This document shows, piece by piece, positions 16,016 through 19,580 of a stretch of DNA of 19,580 bases. This DNA is from Flavobacteriaceae bacterium (lineage in GTDB: Bacteria > Bacteroidota > Bacteroidia > Flavobacteriales > Flavobacteriaceae). The stretch covers positions 1 through 19,580 of the forward strand of contig JABSPP010000010.1 of assembly GCA_013214275.1 (NCBI GenBank). Direction: 5' to 3'. The notes beneath the pieces are model-generated. The model ran no database searches. It was not told where the DNA came from and worked only from the letters and a program-made list of their open reading frames with translations. Position numbers and translations under genes: made by a program. The first letter of the stretch is position 1, and each line of letters begins with the position of its first letter.

Positions 16016-18442
16016 ATGAAAATATCATACAGCTGGTTAAAGCAGTTTTTACAGCTAGAATGGGAAGCGACAAAGGTTGGAGAGTTGCTTACCGATTTGG
16101 GACTCGAAGTTGAAGGTATTGAGACCAAAGAATCAGTAAAAGGCAGTCTGAGTGGAGTTGTTGTAGGCAAGGTGATTTCTTGCACACAACATCCCAATGC
16201 AGATCGACTAAAAATAACTGAGGTAGATTTAGGAGATGGCTCGCCAGTACAAATTATTTGTGGAGCACCCAATGTTGCAGTGGGACAAAAAGTTCCTGTA
16301 GCAACAATAGGAACTGTCTTATATGATGCTAACGGGGATGGATTCAAGATCAAAAAAGGAAAGATCAGAGGAGAGGAAAGCCACGGAATGATTTGCGCCG
16401 AAGATGAACTTGGATTAGGAACCGATCACAATGGTATCATGGTTTTAGACTCCAAGATTGAGGTTGGAACTCCAGCTGCCGAAGTTTTTAATATAGAGAC
16501 AGATCATGTGTTTGAGATTGGGTTAACACCCAATAGAGCAGACGCGATGAGTCATTTTGGAGTGGCAAGAGATTTAAGAGCAGGATTAATTCAGCATGGC
16601 ATGAATTTAGAGTTGATTTCTCCCTCTGTGAGTGATTTTCACGTAAATGAACGCAAACTTAGAGTGGAGGTGGAAGTCGAAAATAAGGAACATGCCACAC
16701 GATACTGTGGAATTTCTATCACAGATGTAGAGATTAAAAAGGCCCCAGAATGGATTCAAAATAGACTTAAGGCAATTGGTATAACTCCTAAAAATAACGT
16801 AGTTGATATTACCAACTATGTCATGCACGAGCTCGGTCAGCCTTTACATGCTTTCGACGCCAAACACATCAAAGGAAATAAGATAGTGGTAAAGACACTA
16901 GCCTCAGGAACTAAGTTTACCACCCTAGACGAAGTAGAACGGGAACTTCACGAAGACGATATTATGATTTGTGATGCAGAATCGAATCCTCTGTGTATTG
17001 CAGGAGTTTTTGGAGGAATTGGTTCTGGAATTACCGATACAACCGCCTCCATCTTTTTAGAGAGCGCCTATTTTAACCCAGTCTATGTTCGTAAGACTGC
17101 TAAAAGGCACGCACTTAACACAGACGCATCTTTCCGATTTGAAAGAGGAGTTGATATCAAACTTACAAAATATGCCCTCAAGAGAGCAGCTTTGCTCATA
17201 GAAACCTATTCAGAAGGAAAGATTTCTTCGGATATAATGGACTTCTACCCTGAAAAAGCAGAGGATTCTCAGGTATTCATATCCTACAACAATGCATACC
17301 GCCTTATTGGTCAGGAAATTGATAAAGATGTTATTAAGAATATTCTAGCTTCACTCGAAATAAAGATCAATAGTGAAACAGAAGGAGGGCTGGGACTTAC
17401 GATTCCATCTTACAGAGTCGATGTAAAAAGAGAAGCAGATATCATTGAAGAAATTTTAAGAGTATATGGCTATAACAATATCAATTTTTCTCACAAGCTA
17501 AATACCTCCATTTCGTTTGATTCTAATACACACGTAAAAGTTGAGAATAGTATTGCAGACCAACTTACATCACTTGGGTTTCACGAGACCATGTCGAATT
17601 CATTAACTAAAGAAGCTTATACTTCGCTATCAGAAAGTTTATCATCCGACCACAATGTAGAAATGATCAATCCTTTGAGTAATGATTTGAAAGTCATGCG
17701 CCAATCGATGCTCTTTGGCGGATTAGAAACAATTTCCTACAATATCAACCGTAAAAATAATTCACTAAAATTATTCGAATTTGGAAAGACCTATCACAGC
17801 TATGATAATGAATTTCAGGAACAAAAACACCTGTCACTTTTGGTATCTGGGAACCGACATAGAGAAAGTTGGAGTATCCATCATAAAACATCGGACTTCT
17901 TCTATCTCAAGGGAATTGTAACCACTATTTTCGATCGATTAGGACTGTCTAATTTGAAAATCACTCCCACAAGGTCAGCTATTTTTTTAGAAGGAATAAC
18001 CTTAAGCCTGGGAAAGCATCAATTGGTAGATCTAGGGGTTGTAAACACTAAAATAACCAGAGAATGTAGCATCAAACAAGAGGTGTTATATGCTGATTTT
18101 AATTGGGATAAAATACTCAGTTTAAAAGGCAAGAAAAAAGTTAGTGTTTCTGAATTACCAAGGTTTCCATCGGTAAAACGTGATTTAGCATTGCTTTTAG
18201 ATAAAAATGTTACTTTTAAAGAAATCTACAATCTGTCTTTCCAATCAGAGAGAAAACTCCTTAAAGAAGTAGATCTTTTTGATGTATATCAAGGAGAGAA
18301 TTTACCAGAGGGTAAAAAATCATATGCAGTAAGTTTTGTGTTACAGGATGAACATAAAACACTAGCAGATAAACAGATTGATAAAATAATGCAAAAGCTA
18401 CAGCATACCTTCGAAAAGAATTTACAAGCTGTTTTACGCTAG
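16016..18442 (+). CDS. pheT: Phenylalanyl-tRNA synthetase beta subunit
   Basis: The beta chain of the alpha2-beta2 enzyme that charges tRNA-Phe; the alpha subunit gene pheS is not in this window. At 808 residues it is full length. Domains in order: N-terminal MKISYSWLKQFL; EMAP-like tRNA-binding OB fold (about 42-155, HPNADRLKITEVD and GICAE-type MICAEDELGLG); B3/4 editing domain (about 210-370); B5 domain (about 400-475); a catalytically inactive class II core (about 480-690); and the C-terminal FDX-ACB anticodon-binding domain (709-808, LPRFPSVKRDLALLLD). The frame is open to a TTG at 15989, but ATG 16016 gives the usual MKISYSWL start and lies after the promoter element. pyrD follows 70 bases downstream. 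Being separate from pheS is normal in this phylum. Confidence 0.97.
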   Translation: MKISYSWLKQFLQLEWEATKVGELLTDLGLEVEGIETKESVKGSLSGVVVGKVISCTQHPNADRLKITEVDLGDGSPVQIICGAPNVAVGQKVPVATIGTVLYDANGDGFKIKKGKIRGEESHGMICAEDELGLGTDHNGIMVLDSKIEVGTPAAEVFNIETDHVFEIGLTPNRADAMSHFGVARDLRAGLIQHGMNLELISPSVSDFHVNERKLRVEVEVENKEHATRYCGISITDVEIKKAPEWIQNRLKAIGITPKNNVVDITNYVMHELGQPLHAFDAKHIKGNKIVVKTLASGTKFTTLDEVERELHEDDIMICDAESNPLCIAGVFGGIGSGITDTTASIFLESAYFNPVYVRKTAKRHALNTDASFRFERGVDIKLTKYALKRAALLIETYSEGKISSDIMDFYPEKAEDSQVFISYNNAYRLIGQEIDKDVIKNILASLEIKINSETEGGLGLTIPSYRVDVKREADIIEEILRVYGYNNINFSHKLNTSISFDSNTHVKVENSIADQLTSLGFHETMSNSLTKEAYTSLSESLSSDHNVEMINPLSNDLKVMRQSMLFGGLETISYNINRKNNSLKLFEFGKTYHSYDNEFQEQKHLSLLVSGNRHRESWSIHHKTSDFFYLKGIVTTIFDRLGLSNLKITPTRSAIFLEGITLSLGKHQLVDLGVVNTKITRECSIKQEVLYADFNWDKILSLKGKKKVSVSELPRFPSVKRDLALLLDKNVTFKEIYNLSFQSERKLLKEVDLFDVYQGENLPEGKKSYAVSFVLQDEHKTLADKQIDKIMQKLQHTFEKNLQAVLR

Positions 18443-18512
18443 TGCAATGTAGTTTTTGTATAAAATGAATTTATAGATAAAATTAGGTTTCATCCTTTCG
18501 ACCTTATAAGTC

Positions 18513-19547
18513 ATGTATAAACTATTAATACGTCCTATCTTATTTTTGTTTGATCCAGAAAAGGTGCATTATGCGACATTCTCGCTTATACGAAACCTAT
18601 GTAAAATCCCGGGATGTTCTAAAATCTTTAAAACTACCTATACCGTTAAAAACAAGAAGCTAGAGCGTGAGTTGTTTGGACTGACTTTTAAGAATCCAGT
18701 AGGGTTAGCAGCAGGATTTGACAAAGATGCTAAATTGCACAGCGAGTTATCTAATTTTGGTTTTGGATTTATCGAAATAGGAACATTAACACCGAAACCA
18801 CAGGAAGGAAACCCCAAAAAACGACTGTTTCGATTGCGAGAAGATTCAGCGATTATCAATCGCATGGGATTCAACAATGGTGGAGTATATCAGGCTGTAG
18901 AACGACTTAAAAACACTTCAAAAAAGCTGAGAAAGTCAGGTGTTATCATCGGTGGGAACATTGGGAAAAATAAGCTGACATCTAATGCAAATGCTACAGA
19001 AGATTACGTTATATGCTTTAAGGCACTATTTGACCATGTAGATTATTTCGTGGTCAACGTTAGTTCTCCCAATACACCCAATTTAAGAGCTTTACAAGAC
19101 AAAAAACCTCTAACAAATCTTCTCGATACACTACAGCAGTTAAATTTGACAAAAAAAAATTCAAAACCAATTCTTCTAAAGATTGCTCCTGATCTTACAA
19201 ACGAACAATTGTTAGATATCATAGATATTGTAATTGAGACAAACATTGCAGGTGTTATTGCTACCAATACAACAATTTCCAGAGAGGGGCTGAAATCTGA
19301 TAATAAAAGTGAGGCTGGCGGACTTAGTGGACAACCACTATCTAAAAGATCTACAGAGGTTATTCGTTTTCTGTCAGAAAAATCAGGTAAAGCCTTTCCA
19401 ATCATAGGAGTAGGGGGGATTCATACAGCAGAGGATGCACTTGAAAAACTAGATGCTGGTGCCGACTTACTTCAGTTATACACAGGGTTTATCTATGAAG
19501 GTCCTCAACTGATTAAAAAAATTAATAAAGCTATTTTAAAGCGATGA
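18513..19547 (+). CDS. pyrD: Dihydroorotate dehydrogenase (quinone), class 2
   Basis: Oxidises dihydroorotate to orotate in pyrimidine synthesis, passing electrons through FMN to menaquinone at the inner membrane. The 344-residue length and the N-terminal extension before the barrel (about 1-45, MYKLLIRPILFLFDPEKVHY) mark the membrane-associated class 2 form; class 1 enzymes lack it and use cysteine. FMN and substrate motifs are present: NPVGLAAGFDKDA (61-73), INRMGFNN (115-122), VNVSSPNTPNLR (181-192) with catalytic Ser 185, KIAPDL (223-228), TNTT (251-254) and the phosphate-binding IIGVGGI (297-303). The ATG at 18513 fits homologues. It may be co-transcribed with pheT, since the 70-base gap has no visible terminator. 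The stop codon lies 33 bases before the window end. Confidence 0.96.
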   Translation: MYKLLIRPILFLFDPEKVHYATFSLIRNLCKIPGCSKIFKTTYTVKNKKLERELFGLTFKNPVGLAAGFDKDAKLHSELSNFGFGFIEIGTLTPKPQEGNPKKRLFRLREDSAIINRMGFNNGGVYQAVERLKNTSKKLRKSGVIIGGNIGKNKLTSNANATEDYVICFKALFDHVDYFVVNVSSPNTPNLRALQDKKPLTNLLDTLQQLNLTKKNSKPILLKIAPDLTNEQLLDIIDIVIETNIAGVIATNTTISREGLKSDNKSEAGGLSGQPLSKRSTEVIRFLSEKSGKAFPIIGVGGIHTAEDALEKLDAGADLLQLYTGFIYEGPQLIKKINKAILKR

Positions 19548-19580
19548 CCTTCTGTGAACTATGAAATTTTAATTTCTTTT

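Noticed and set aside
18443..18512. Promoter or terminator between pheT and pyrD
   Set aside because: TAGTTTTTG near 18449 is one base too long for the TAnnTTTG element, and no stem with a U-tract is seen.

Overview
The window reads as chromosomal DNA of a member of the Bacteroidota, most likely a marine-type Flavobacteriia. The basis is the AT-rich composition, weak Shine-Dalgarno sequences, promoter candidates of the Bacteroidota TAnnTTTG type, small secreted proteins with an alanine-glutamine cleavage site, and full-length housekeeping proteins (PurL, RecG, PheT, PyrD) of flavobacterial character. The assignment rests on recalled family features, not on a search.

Layout. Bases 1-457 hold a dispersed two-hairpin repeat, a decayed piece of a long-chain acyl-CoA synthetase next to it, and the terminator of purL. 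On the minus strand follow purL (458-4123), a gap of about 450 bases with a structured intergenic element, and the rRNA methyltransferase gene rsmB (4574-5785). Next comes a four-gene minus-strand locus (5816-11170) transcribed as chaperone, subunit 1, subunit 2, and a large outer-membrane barrel protein; rsmB lies only 30 bases downstream of it. recG diverges on the plus strand (11284-13380). A minus-strand group follows: a TlpA/ResA-like thioredoxin lipoprotein, 3-methyladenine DNA glycosylase I (tag), and a small outer-membrane protein 4 bases after tag. After a 330-base gap holding a second copy of the repeat come plus-strand pheT and pyrD.

The most interesting part is 5816-11170. A PapD-like two-domain periplasmic protein, two secreted proteins that resemble each other, and a 995-residue protein with N-terminal Ig-like domains, a barrel-like middle of about 490 residues and two C-terminal beta-sandwich domains have the layout of a chaperone-usher fibre system. 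Sequence similarity to classical systems is faint, so this is an inference from architecture, gene order and local motifs. A hairpin with a short U-tract between the two subunit genes could make the first subunit the more abundant product.

The other genes are ordinary housekeeping functions: purine and pyrimidine synthesis (purL, pyrD), translation (pheT, rsmB), and DNA repair or recombination (recG, tag).
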